From Sphingomonas sp. SORGH_AS_0950 (GTDB lineage Bacteria > Pseudomonadota > Alphaproteobacteria > Sphingomonadales > Sphingomonadaceae): 64,000 nucleotides of DNA. Made by a program: the position numbers and the translations under genes. The stretch covers positions 3,746,001 to 3,810,000 of the forward strand of contig NZ_JAUTAE010000001.1 of NCBI RefSeq assembly GCF_030818415.1, in the 5' to 3' direction. Positions 42,411 to 51,139 of the stretch are shown in pieces (the stretch's first letter is position 1; each line of letters begins with the position of its first letter). Under the pieces are notes generated by a model. It made no database searches. It was not told the DNA's origin and was given only the letters and a program-made list of their open reading frames with translations.

Positions 42411-43715
42411 ATGGAAGCGGTACCGGACAATCGGTCGCGTCTGTTCTGGCTGAGCGTGCTGGCCTTGTTCACGGCCGCCGCCAGCGCGGCGTTGCGCGCG
42501 GCGGTGGCGAGCAGCCTGAAGGCACAGTGGATCGATCCCATCGCGCCGGTCGAGGCGGGCGAACTGATCGGATCGGCGCTGGGTTCGGCCTTTTTGGGCT
42601 TTGCGGCGACGCTGTTCGTGGCGAGCGCCTTGCTCGACCGGATCGGCGCGCGGCAGATGCTGATCGGATGCGGCCTGTGCTTTCTGGTCGGGACGGCAGC
42701 GATCGTCGGGGCGGGCTCGCTGGCCAGCGGCATGGCGGTCTATCACATCGTCTGGGGCGGGATGCTGCTCAGCGGCATCGGCTGGGGTCTGGCGGAGGCA
42801 TCGATCAACCCGCTGACCGCGCGGCTTTATCCGGAAGAGACGACGCACCGGCTGAACGTGCTGCACGCCTGGTATCCCGGCGGACTGATCGTCGGCGGCC
42901 TGGCGGGCGTGCTGCTGGCGGAAACCCTCTCGTGGCAGGCGATCATGGCGCTGGTGTTGATCCCCGCGCTGGGCGTGCTGGTGATGGCGGCGACCACCCG
43001 TTTCCCGCCGGTCCCCCGCGAAGTGCGCGATGTCGGGTTCGGCGGGATGATCGCCGAGGTGTTCAAGCGGCCGAGCTTCTTCGTCTGGTTCGGCGCGATG
43101 TTCCTGACCGCGGCGTCCGAACTGGCACCGGGGCAATGGCTCGACGTGGCGCTGAGCAGCCGGGTCGGGATGCGCGGCATATTGCTGCTCGTCTATGTCA
43201 GCGCGCTGATGTTCGTGTTCCGCCATTTCGCCGGGCGGATCGCGGGGCGGCTGTCCAATCCGGGGCTGCTCTGGGTGTCGAGCCTGATGGCGGGGATCGG
43301 CCTGTTCCTGCTGTCGCGCGCGCAGTCGCCGGTGGCGGCGGTGCTGGCCTCGACCGTCTGGGGGCTGGGCGTCTGTGCGATGTGGCCGACCATGCTGGCC
43401 TCGGTGGCCGAGCGGTATCCGCGCGGTGGGGCCTGGGCATTGGGGCTGGTCGGATCGGCGGGCGCGCTGGCGAGCTTCTTCGTCCTGCCGCGTCTCGGCG
43501 CGATGTTCGATGCCGCCAAGGTCGAGCTGGCCGGTGGGCCGGAAGCGTTCAAGCGGCTGACCGGCGAGGCGCTGCGCCAGGTCGAGGATGCGGCGGCGTC
43601 GCAGTCCTTTGCACGGCTGGCGATCGTGCCGGTGATCCTGTTGTTCGTCTTTGGCGGCATCTGGCTGGCCGAGCGCCGCCGTCCTCACCGCCCTGTCATG
43701 GAGACCGTCGCATGA
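42411..43715 (+). CDS. MFS sugar transporter
   Basis: A 434-aa major facilitator permease with about twelve transmembrane segments. The N-half has GSAFLGFAATLFVASALLDRIGARQ with the family loop 2-3 motif; the later part has VWGLGVCAMWPTMLA. It belongs with sugar permeases of the FucP-like type by overall look, but I cannot name the substrate. GGGAG precedes the ATG. It overlaps the next gene by four bases (ATGA). Confidence 0.87.
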   Translation: MEAVPDNRSRLFWLSVLALFTAAASAALRAAVASSLKAQWIDPIAPVEAGELIGSALGSAFLGFAATLFVASALLDRIGARQMLIGCGLCFLVGTAAIVGAGSLASGMAVYHIVWGGMLLSGIGWGLAEASINPLTARLYPEETTHRLNVLHAWYPGGLIVGGLAGVLLAETLSWQAIMALVLIPALGVLVMAATTRFPPVPREVRDVGFGGMIAEVFKRPSFFVWFGAMFLTAASELAPGQWLDVALSSRVGMRGILLLVYVSALMFVFRHFAGRIAGRLSNPGLLWVSSLMAGIGLFLLSRAQSPVAAVLASTVWGLGVCAMWPTMLASVAERYPRGGAWALGLVGSAGALASFFVLPRLGAMFDAAKVELAGGPEAFKRLTGEALRQVEDAAASQSFARLAIVPVILLFVFGGIWLAERRRPHRPVMETVA

Positions 43716-44632
43716 GCTGGTCGCGACGCACCATCCTGGGCGGGATCGCCGCCGCCGTTCCCGCCGCAGCATTGATGGCGCAGAAGGCAAGCCGGTCGTC
43801 CAACGCAGCGCGCTTCACCCTGGGCTTCGCGCCGCATCTGGGCAGCTTTGCCAGCCGGGGCGACAGCTCGGTCGAACAGATCGCCTATGCCGCCGATCAG
43901 GGTTTCTGGGCCTGGGAGGACAATGAATATCGCCTTCGCCCGGTGGCCGAACAGGAAGCGATCGCCAAGGCGCTGCGCGACCGGAAGATGACGATGGGCG
44001 TGTTCGTCGCGTCCATGCCCAAATGGTCCGAGTCCCGGCCGCTGCTGGGCGGTGACGACGATGCCGAGCGGCAGGGCTTCCTCGCCGATGTGACGAGCGC
44101 GGTCGAGGTCGCCAAGCGGGTCGGCGCGACGCGGATGACCGTCGTCACCGGCTTCATGGACAAGCGTCTTCACCCCGCGATCCAGATGGGGCGGATCATC
44201 GACGTGATGCGTCGCGCAGGGGACATCGTCGCGCCGCACGGGATGGCGTTGGTGATGGAGCCGCTCAACACCCGGACCAACCATCCCGGCGTCTTCATGC
44301 AGTCGATCGCGGAGGGCTATGCGGTCGCGCGCGGGGCGAACAGTCCGGGCGTCAAGGTGCTGGCCGACCTGTATCACGAGCAGATCCAGTCGGGGAATCT
44401 GATCCCGACCCTGAAACTCTGCTGGGACGAGATCGGCTATATCCAGTTCGGCGACAATCCCGGCCGCAACGAGCCGGGCAGCGGCGAGATCAACTATGCC
44501 AATATCTGCCGCTTTCTGAAAGCACAGGCCTATGCCGGGGTGATCGGCATGGAACATGGCAATTCGGTCAAGGGCCGCGCGGGCGAAGAGAGACTGATCG
44601 CCGCCTACCGCGCGATCGATCCTACAGCATGA
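43712..44632 (+). CDS. Tat-exported TIM-barrel isomerase (hydroxypyruvate-isomerase-like)
   Basis: A 306-aa TIM-barrel sugar isomerase/epimerase with an N-terminal Tat signal (SRRTILGGIAAAVPAAA), so it probably works in the periplasm. The core has VVTGFMDKRLHPA, LVMEPLNTRTNHPG, VLADLYHEQIQ, IQFGDNPGRNEPG and IGMEHGNS, with the metal-binding Glu, Asp, His and Glu positions of the hydroxypyruvate-isomerase group. The ATG at 43712 overlaps the MFS stop. By context it acts on an oxidised sugar made outside the cytoplasm. Confidence 0.86.
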   Translation: MSWSRRTILGGIAAAVPAAALMAQKASRSSNAARFTLGFAPHLGSFASRGDSSVEQIAYAADQGFWAWEDNEYRLRPVAEQEAIAKALRDRKMTMGVFVASMPKWSESRPLLGGDDDAERQGFLADVTSAVEVAKRVGATRMTVVTGFMDKRLHPAIQMGRIIDVMRRAGDIVAPHGMALVMEPLNTRTNHPGVFMQSIAEGYAVARGANSPGVKVLADLYHEQIQSGNLIPTLKLCWDEIGYIQFGDNPGRNEPGSGEINYANICRFLKAQAYAGVIGMEHGNSVKGRAGEERLIAAYRAIDPTA

Positions 44633-44643
44633 GGAGGGAAGCG

Positions 44644-45459
44644 ATGCGGATGCTATCGTTGATCGCGCTGGCCGTGGCGAGCGGCGCGGTGGCCCAGGAC
44701 AAGCCGGGCATGGGGTTTCGCGACACGCCGATGCTGCCCGGTGGCCAATGGCATGTCCATGATCCGGACCGGCCCGCGCCGCGCGTCGTGACCCCGGCCG
44801 CGCAGCCCGGCGGCGCGCCATCGGATGCGGTGGTGCTGTTCGACGGGCGCTCGCTGGACGCCTGGACGGCCAGCGGCAAGCCATGGCTGCTTCAGGGGGG
44901 CATGCTGACCGTGCCGCCGCGCGACGGCAAGGCGGAGAGCGTGCTGGTCAGCAAGCAGAGCTTCGGCGATGTCCAGCTCCACCTCGAATTCCGATCGCCC
45001 AACCCGCCGCGCAAATCGTCGCAGGACCGGGGCAATAGCGGCATCTGGTTCATGCAACGCTATGAGGTGCAGATCCTCGACGGTTATGACAACCCGACCT
45101 ATGCCGATGGGCAGGTGGGGGCGGTCTATGCCTGGAAGCCGCCGCTGGTGAACGCCGCGCGCAAGCCCGGCGAGTGGCAAAGCTACGACATCATCTTCGA
45201 GCGGCCGCGCTTCGGCGGCGACGGCAAGCTGCTCCGCCCCGCCTATGTCACCGCCTTGCTGAACGGCGTCGTCGTCCAGAACCATCAGGCGATGCTGGGC
45301 ACCACCGTCTGGCGGCAGGTCGAGAAATATCAGGCGCATGGTGATGCCGCGCCGATCCAGCTTCAGGATCACGACTCGCCCGTCTCGTTCCGCAACATCT
45401 GGGTCCGCCCGCTGCCGCCCGAGGCGATCGCGCAGGACCTGCCGGAGGATGCCCGATGA
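44644..45459 (+). CDS. DUF1080 protein (3-keto-disaccharide hydrolase family)
   Basis: An exported 271-aa protein. Signal peptide MLSLIALAVASGAVAQ is followed by a concanavalin-like jelly-roll fold of the DUF1080 family, now named 3-keto-disaccharide hydrolase: VVLFDGRSLDAWTA, LHLEFRSPN, NSGIWFMQRYEVQILD, and PIQLQDHDSPVSFRNIWVRP. Family members cleave glycosides whose sugar is oxidised at C3. I chose ATG 44644, six bases after GAGGAGG, over the ATG at 44629. It overlaps the next gene by four bases. Confidence 0.88.
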   Translation: MRMLSLIALAVASGAVAQDKPGMGFRDTPMLPGGQWHVHDPDRPAPRVVTPAAQPGGAPSDAVVLFDGRSLDAWTASGKPWLLQGGMLTVPPRDGKAESVLVSKQSFGDVQLHLEFRSPNPPRKSSQDRGNSGIWFMQRYEVQILDGYDNPTYADGQVGAVYAWKPPLVNAARKPGEWQSYDIIFERPRFGGDGKLLRPAYVTALLNGVVVQNHQAMLGTTVWRQVEKYQAHGDAAPIQLQDHDSPVSFRNIWVRPLPPEAIAQDLPEDAR

Positions 45460-46046
45460 TCGCCCACCCCCATATCGACCGCAGACATGCCCTGGCGGGG
45501 ATCACCGCCATGTTCGGCTCCGCGCTGTTCGCGCCCATCGCCCGTGCGGCGGGCGCGGTCGAGCAGACGCGCGGCGCCATTCCCGTCATCTCGAACGGCC
45601 CGCCCAGCGTGGCGGTCTTCACCCCCGTCCAGCGCGCGACGATGACCGCGCTGGCCGAACGCGTGCTGCCGACCACCGATACGCCCGGCGCGATCGCCGC
45701 CGGGGTGCCCGAATTCATCGAGAAGATACTGGCCGACTGGTCGCTGCCCCCCGACCGGGTGCCGATCATCGCCGGGCTGAACGCGATCGAGGCGCGCAGC
45801 CAGAGCGTCAACAAGGTGGCCGCCGCCAAGGCGACGGCGGCGCAGCAGGACACGCTGCTGACCGAGGCGATGGAGGGCGTGCTGCCCGAGGGCCGCGCCT
45901 TCTTCGAGCCGTTCCGGCAACTGGTCATCACCGGCTATTACACGTCGGAGATCGGCATCACGCAGGAACGCGAATATCTGCCCGTGCCCGGCGAGTATAA
46001 CGGCGCCTTCCCCTATTCTCAGGTCAACAAGGTATATTCGGCATGA
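45456..46046 (+). CDS. Gluconate 2-dehydrogenase subunit 3-like Tat protein
   Basis: The small partner subunit of membrane-associated GMC dehydrogenases, 196 aa. A Tat signal (DRRHALAGITAMFGSALFA) is followed by the helical subunit-3 domain: FTPVQRATMTALAERVLPTTDTPGA and a C-terminal YYTSEIGITQEREYL. In the known fructose, gluconate and Caulobacter lactose dehydrogenases this subunit carries the folded flavoprotein across the membrane. The GMC protein encoded downstream has no signal of its own. It overlaps its neighbours by four bases on each side. Confidence 0.88.
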   Translation: MIAHPHIDRRHALAGITAMFGSALFAPIARAAGAVEQTRGAIPVISNGPPSVAVFTPVQRATMTALAERVLPTTDTPGAIAAGVPEFIEKILADWSLPPDRVPIIAGLNAIEARSQSVNKVAAAKATAAQQDTLLTEAMEGVLPEGRAFFEPFRQLVITGYYTSEIGITQEREYLPVPGEYNGAFPYSQVNKVYSA

Positions 46047-46876
46047 TCGATCGTCGTTCGCTGATGGGCGCGGGGTTGGGGCTGGGCGCGGGCGCACTGC
46101 TGCCGGGGATGGCGCAGGCCGCGCGGCTGGGCGCCATCGGGCTCCAGCTCTACACGATCCGCGAGCTGTTCGCGGCCGATCCGGTCAAGACGCTCGAGGC
46201 GGTGGCGAGGATCGGGTACCGCGAGATTGAATATGGCGGGGGCGGCTATGACGCGATGGACCATGCCATGCTCCGCCGTACGCAGGACCGGCTGGGGCTG
46301 AAGGCGCCCTCGGTCCATGTCCCCTATGACGCGCTGCTCGGCAATTTCGGGAAATGCGTGACCATGGCGAAGACGCTGGGCGCGGACACCGTCATCCTGC
46401 CCTATATGACCGACGAGCATCGGACCGAGGCGGGCTGGAACGCGGCGCTGCCCAACATCAACCGCTTCGCCGAGCAGTTGAAGAAGGCGGGGCTGGGCTT
46501 CGCCTATCACAATCACGACTTCGAGTTCACCAACAAGCCCGGCGGCGTCAGCCTGTATGACCGGTTGCTCAAGGGCACCGACCCGAAGCTCGTGAAGGTC
46601 GAGATCGATCTCTATTGGGCGATCCATGCGGGCGAGGATGCGGCGGCGCTGATCCGGCGGCTGGCGGGGCGCATCTATGCCTATCACGTCAAGGACGCGC
46701 GCGCCGATGGCAGCATGACCGCGGTGGGAGCGGGCAAGATCGACTTCGCCGCACTCTTCAAGCTCAACGGGCTGGCCGGCGTGAAGCATTTCTATGTCGA
46801 GAACGACCAGGCGCCCGCGCCGTACCTGCCCGACATCACGACCAGCTTCCGGACGCTGCAAGCGCTTCGATTCTAA
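46043..46876 (+). CDS. Tat-exported sugar phosphate isomerase/epimerase TIM barrel
   Basis: A 277-aa TIM-barrel protein with a Tat signal (DRRSLMGAGLGLGAGALL), so probably periplasmic. Core motifs are GLQLYTIRELFA, IGYREIEYGGGGYD, LGFAYHNHDFEF, VKVEIDLYWAIHAG and IYAYHVKDARADGS, with the metal-binding Glu, Asp and His. It is the third TIM-barrel enzyme in the operon and is not close to the other two. An epimerase or isomerase of a 3-keto-sugar is the best guess. It overlaps the upstream gene by four bases. Confidence 0.86.
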   Translation: MIDRRSLMGAGLGLGAGALLPGMAQAARLGAIGLQLYTIRELFAADPVKTLEAVARIGYREIEYGGGGYDAMDHAMLRRTQDRLGLKAPSVHVPYDALLGNFGKCVTMAKTLGADTVILPYMTDEHRTEAGWNAALPNINRFAEQLKKAGLGFAYHNHDFEFTNKPGGVSLYDRLLKGTDPKLVKVEIDLYWAIHAGEDAAALIRRLAGRIYAYHVKDARADGSMTAVGAGKIDFAALFKLNGLAGVKHFYVENDQAPAPYLPDITTSFRTLQALRF

Positions 46877-46907
46877 AACGACAAGAACGATATAGGGAGG
46901 ATAGGCC

Positions 46908-48590
46908 ATGGCGGCGACGAACCGTTTCGACGCGATCGTGATCGGGTCGGGGATCAGCGGCGGTTTCGCCGCCAAGGAACTGACCGAAAAGGGCCTGCGC
47001 GTCCTGATGCTCGACCGGGGCGTCATGGTCGAGCATGGCGAGGGCTATCCCTATGACGGCAAGCCGCCTTTCGAGGTGCCCGCGCGCAACATCATGCCCA
47101 AGCCCTTGGTGGAGAGCGATTATTTCATCGCCAAACAGGGCTATGTCGCGCCCAGCAACCAGAAATTCTACAATGACGACCGGCTGAACCCCTATGCCTA
47201 TGACGAGGGGAGCAAATTCTACTGGATCCGCCCCGGCGCGGTCGGCGGCAAGTCGCTGATCTGGGGCCGCTGGTCTTTCCGCTGGAGCCCCGACGATTTC
47301 GAGGCGAACAAGCGCGAGGGCGTCGCCGCCGACTGGCCGATCCGCTATGACGACGTCGCGCCGTGGTATAGCTATGTCGAGAAATATATCGGCGTATCGG
47401 GTTCGCGCGAGAATTTGCCCTATCTGCCCGACAGCGAGTTCCAGCCGCCGATCCCGATGAACGTCGCGGAGAAATGGTTGAAGGAGCGGCTGGAGGGCCA
47501 GTTTCCGGGCCGCAAGCTGATCAACACCCGCCTGTCCAACATGACCGAGGACAAGCCCGACCAGAACCGCACCAAATGCCAGTTCCGCAACCAGTGCGGC
47601 AATGGATGCTCGTTCGGCGCCTATTTCTCGACCCAGGCGGTGACGCTGCCCGCCGCGCGCGCGACCGGGCGGCTGACGCTGCAATCGGACGCGGTGGTGA
47701 CGGGGATCGACTATGACCCCGCCAGCAAGAAGGTCACCGGCGTCCGCTATGTCGATGCCAAGACGGGGCAGGCGCAGACGGTGGCCGCCAATCTCGTCTT
47801 CGTCTGCGCCTCGGCCATGGCATCGGTGCAGATCCTGATGAACTCGCGCGCGCCCGGCTCGGAGCGCAGCCATTTCGACAGCAGCGGGACGCTGGGCCGC
47901 TATGTCATGGACCATATCTTCCGCGTCGGCGTGTCGGGCGAGATTCCCGGCATGGAGGATCTGATCGAATATGGTCGCCGTCCGGGCGGGGTCTATGTGC
48001 CGCGCTTCCGCAATCTGAAGGGCGACGAAGGGCTGGGCTTCCGGCGCGGCTATGGCTATCAGGGCTCGGCCTATCGCAATGCCGCCAAGCCGGTCGGCTT
48101 CGGCGCGGAGATGAAGCATGGCATGCGCCGCTATGGTCCCTGGCAGTTCAGCATGGGCGCGTTCGGTGAATGCCTGCCCTATGAGGACAATCGCATCTCG
48201 CTGCATGCCAGCAAGGTCGATCGCTTCGGCGTGCCGCTGTTGAAGTTCGACGTGACCTTCCGCGACAACGAACTGAAGATGATGGCCGACGCCCGGCGCG
48301 AGGGCGAGGCGATGCTGCGCGCGGCGGGGCTGAGGAACGTGACCAGCGGCGAGCAGGAGCACGTGCCGGGCGACGCGATCCACGAAATGGGCGGCGCGCG
48401 CATGGGGGCGGACCCGCGTGCCTCGGTGCTCAACAAATGGAGCCAGGCGCATGACGCGTCGAACCTGTACGTGACCGATGGTGCGCAGATGGCGTCGGTG
48501 TCGTGCGTCAACCCGTCGCTGACCTTCATGGCGCTGACCGCGCGCGCGGCCGATCACGCGGTCAAGGGGCTGAAGGCTGGCGCCGTCTGA
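46908..48590 (+). CDS. GMC-family flavoprotein dehydrogenase (glycoside 3-dehydrogenase-like large subunit)
   Basis: The 560-aa catalytic subunit of an FAD sugar dehydrogenase. The FAD-binding N-terminus is VIGSGISGGFAAKELTEKG near residue 10. The middle has VGGKSLIWGRWSFRW and CQFRNQCGNGCSFGAYFST with a cysteine cluster typical of this GMC subgroup. The C-terminus has HEMGGARMG and CVNPSLTFMALTARAADHA with the catalytic His/Asn region. There is no signal peptide, so export with the Tat subunit is expected. The GGGAGGAT ribosome site is strong. Confidence 0.9.
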   Translation: MAATNRFDAIVIGSGISGGFAAKELTEKGLRVLMLDRGVMVEHGEGYPYDGKPPFEVPARNIMPKPLVESDYFIAKQGYVAPSNQKFYNDDRLNPYAYDEGSKFYWIRPGAVGGKSLIWGRWSFRWSPDDFEANKREGVAADWPIRYDDVAPWYSYVEKYIGVSGSRENLPYLPDSEFQPPIPMNVAEKWLKERLEGQFPGRKLINTRLSNMTEDKPDQNRTKCQFRNQCGNGCSFGAYFSTQAVTLPAARATGRLTLQSDAVVTGIDYDPASKKVTGVRYVDAKTGQAQTVAANLVFVCASAMASVQILMNSRAPGSERSHFDSSGTLGRYVMDHIFRVGVSGEIPGMEDLIEYGRRPGGVYVPRFRNLKGDEGLGFRRGYGYQGSAYRNAAKPVGFGAEMKHGMRRYGPWQFSMGAFGECLPYEDNRISLHASKVDRFGVPLLKFDVTFRDNELKMMADARREGEAMLRAAGLRNVTSGEQEHVPGDAIHEMGGARMGADPRASVLNKWSQAHDASNLYVTDGAQMASVSCVNPSLTFMALTARAADHAVKGLKAGAV

Positions 48591-48600
48591 CCTCCCGCGC

Positions 48601-49620
48601 ATGACCGCCAGGCGCCCCGAAGGCGTCACCATCCGCGCGGTGGGCGAGCGGGCGGGCGTGTCGGCGATGACGGTGTCCAACGTCATCAACGGCGCGGGCC
48701 GGGTCGGTGCCGCCACGCGCGCGGCGGTGCTCGCGGCGATCGAGGAACTGGGCTATGTCCCCAATGTGGCCGCGCGTCGGCTGGCCAAGGCGCGCGCGAC
48801 CATGCTGGGGCTGGTCTATAGCGACCGGAGCACGCCCTTCATCGACTCGGTGCTGCTGGGGGCCTTGCGCGCCAGCAATGCGCGCGGGCTGCAATTCATC
48901 GCGCAGGGCGAGGAAGGGCTGACCCGCGACGCGGCCGAGGCGGCGGTGCGCGCGCTGGTGCAGAGCGGGGCGGCGGGGGTGCTGCTCGTGCCGCCCTTTG
49001 CCGAGCTGCTCAGCGGATCGGGGCTGTTCGAGGAGCTGGGCGTCGCGGCGGCGGCGATCGCGACGGGGCAGGCGCTGCCCGACATCGCCACCGTCCGGAT
49101 CGACAACCGCGCGGCGATGGCTGCGATGACCGCACATGTCGCACAGGCGGGGCACCGGCGGATCGGCTTCATCGCCGGGCCGCAACGCTTTTCGGTCGCC
49201 GACGAGCGGCTGGCGGGCTTTCGTGACGGACTGGCGGCTGCGGGCCTGGCCTATGATCCCGCGCTGGTGATCCAGAGCGGATTCGATCCGCTGTCCGGCG
49301 CGGCGGCGGGGCGGGTCCTGCTGGGCCTGGCGGACCGGCCGAGCGCGATCCTGTGCAGCAGCGACGACATGGCCGCCGGGCTGATCGGCGAGGCGCACCG
49401 CATGGGGCTGCGCCTGCCCGATGACCTGGCGGTGACGGGTTTCGACGACACCGCGATCGCATCGCGGGTTTGGCCACCGCTGACCGTTATCCGCCAGCCG
49501 GTCGAGGAGATGGCGTTCGGCGCGGTGGAGCAGGTGCTGGCGGCGCTACGCTCGCGGATCGTGGAGGACCGGGTGATGGCCTTTGAACTGGTCGTGCGCG
49601 AGTCGGTGGGGCGGGGGTAG
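48601..49620 (+). CDS. LacI-family transcription regulator
   Basis: A 339-aa LacI-type repressor. The DNA-binding part starts TIRAVGERAGVSAMTVSNVI and includes the hinge NVAARRLAKARA near residues 57-68. The effector domain is a periplasmic-binding-protein fold with HRRIGFIAGP and LAVTGFDDTAIASRVWPPL. The ATG at 48601 is ten bases after the GMC stop; the ribosome site is weak, so translation may be coupled. It is the last gene of the sugar operon and is its likely regulator through the palindrome at 40834. Confidence 0.9.
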   Translation: MTARRPEGVTIRAVGERAGVSAMTVSNVINGAGRVGAATRAAVLAAIEELGYVPNVAARRLAKARATMLGLVYSDRSTPFIDSVLLGALRASNARGLQFIAQGEEGLTRDAAEAAVRALVQSGAAGVLLVPPFAELLSGSGLFEELGVAAAAIATGQALPDIATVRIDNRAAMAAMTAHVAQAGHRRIGFIAGPQRFSVADERLAGFRDGLAAAGLAYDPALVIQSGFDPLSGAAAGRVLLGLADRPSAILCSSDDMAAGLIGEAHRMGLRLPDDLAVTGFDDTAIASRVWPPLTVIRQPVEEMAFGAVEQVLAALRSRIVEDRVMAFELVVRESVGRG

Positions 49621-49642
49621 GGGACGGACCGGACGGATAGGT

Positions 49643-49904
49643 ATTCCCTTGGCCTTCGACTTCGCTCAGGCTGAACGGAGGGGGGGAGTAGGCCAATATC
49701 CCTGTTGACCCCGGCGGAGGCCGGGGCCCAGGCGGCCACCCGGCCGATAGCGCGCCAGGCAAAGCGGGGGAGGCAGGTTCATCCCGTCTTTCCAGCCACA
49801 TGGTAATTGGGCCCCGGCCTTCGCCGGGGTCATAGGGATGTCTGAATTTCTATAACCTGCCCGGGCCTCCGTTCAGCCTGAGCGAAGTCGAAGGCCAAGG
49901 GAAT
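49643..49904. repeat. 262-bp nested inverted-repeat element
   Basis: Perfect 39-bp arms (49643-49681 and 49866-49904) of the TTCGACTTCGCTCAGGCTGA family flank an inner inverted pair of the CCCCGGCGAAGGCCGGGGCC family (about 49702-49730 and 49808-49838). The element fills the spacer between convergent lacI and fbp. It combines both repeat families that are found separately in gspH and gspE-gspF. No ORF is seen. Confidence 0.85.
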
Positions 49905-49907
49905 CCC

Positions 49908-50927
49908 TCACCCCGTTCGCCCATATTCCGCGACCAGCGCCACCTCCTCGGCATCGCCCAGCACCACGCCGACGCGCTGGTGCAGGCCGATCGCCTCGAC
50001 ATCCATGATCGGGATGGCGCCGTCGATCGCCGCGCCGCCCGCCTGTTCGATCAGGAAGCTCATCGGATTGGCTTCGTACAGCAGGCGCAGCTTGGCCTTG
50101 CCCGACTGGCGGTGGTCGCCCGGATAGAGGAACACGCCGCCGCGCTTCAGGATGCGGTGGATGTCCGCCACCATCGAGGCGGTCCAGCGCATGTTATAAT
50201 CCACCCCGCACGGCCCCTCGGTGCCCAGGATGCGTTCCTCGATATAGCGCGCGATGCCAGGCGACCATTGGCGGCGGCGCGCCATGTTGATCGCGAACTC
50301 GCGGTTCCCCGCCGGGATTCGCATCGGCCCGTCGGTCAGCCGCCACGAACCCAGCTCGCGGTCGAGCGTGAATTCATACACCCCGTCGCCGACCGTCAGC
50401 ACCAGCAGCGTCTGCGGCCCGTAGATCGCATAGCCCGCCGCCACCTGATCGCGGCCGGGTTGCAGGAAGTCCGCCTCGGTCACCTCGCGCCCCGCGCAGT
50501 CCTCGGGCGCGCGCAGGACCGAGAAGATGGTCCCGACCGACAGGTCGACATCGACATTGCTCGACCCGTCGATCGGATCGAACAGCAGCAGATATTCGCC
50601 CTTGGGATAGCGGTTGGGGATGCGGTGGATCGTCTCCATCTCCTCCGACGCCATGGCGGCCAGGTGCCCGCCCCATTCATTGGCGTCGAGCAACAGGTCG
50701 TTGGCGATCACGTCCAGCTTCTTCTGGACCTCGCCCTGCACATTCTCGCTGCCTAGCGAGCCCAGCACATCGCCCAGCGCGCCCTTGGAGATCGCTTGGT
50801 TCACCGCCTTGCACGCGCGCGCCACGGTTTCGATCAGCAGGCGCAGTTCGGGAGGGCAGGTCTCCGGCGAGCGGCGCTGCTGCTCGATCAGGAAACGGGT
50901 CAGCGTCGTCTGGCGCGCTATGGTCAT
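49908..50927 (-). CDS. fbp: Class I fructose-1,6-bisphosphatase
   Basis: The gluconeogenic phosphatase that turns fructose-1,6-bisphosphate into fructose-6-phosphate. It is 339 aa. The metal-site motif DPIDGSSN lies near residue 117, with SEEMETI before it and the C-terminal [20 protein letters not shown] and [15 protein letters not shown] start it at 50927 ([12 protein letters not shown]), the usual family start, not at 51086. It stands alone and is divergent from epsC. Confidence 0.96.
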   Translation of the reverse strand: MTIARQTTLTRFLIEQQRRSPETCPPELRLLIETVARACKAVNQAISKGALGDVLGSLGSENVQGEVQKKLDVIANDLLLDANEWGGHLAAMASEEMETIHRIPNRYPKGEYLLLFDPIDGSSNVDVDLSVGTIFSVLRAPEDCAGREVTEADFLQPGRDQVAAGYAIYGPQTLLVLTVGDGVYEFTLDRELGSWRLTDGPMRIPAGNREFAINMARRRQWSPGIARYIEERILGTEGPCGVDYNMRWTASMVADIHRILKRGGVFLYPGDHRQSGKAKLRLLYEANPMSFLIEQAGGAAIDGAIPIMDVEAIGLHQRVGVVLGDAEEVALVAEYGRTG

Positions 50928-51093
50928 CGTCGCGGTGTTCCGGGGAATGGATGGGGCCGTGGGACGATCGGCCGGGCGGGCTCCCTCCCGCCGACCGGGC
51001 CATGATGGTGCACCGACCCTGCCCCAGCCCCCCGAGCCGCGCAACCGCCCGTTAAGCAAAGCCCGTGCTTTATAGGGACGTAGCATTTCTGTT

Positions 51094-51118
51094 ATATCCC
51101 ATTCGCCAAGTGGGATAT
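51094..51118. promoter_or_regulatory. Candidate operator upstream of epsC
   Basis: ATATCCCA (51094-51101) and TGGGATAT (51111-51118) are perfect inverted copies with a nine-base spacer, 22 bases before the ATG. The 8-9-8 layout matches that of the sufR site at 12039. The regulator is unknown; control by sulfur or cysteine supply is a reasonable guess. Confidence 0.5.
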
Positions 51119-51139
51119 GTTGCCGGTCGGAGGATCATC

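Noticed and set aside
46836..48716. 626-aa minus-strand frame opposite the GMC gene
   Set aside because: Antisense shadow in a high-GC gene; no recognisable domain.
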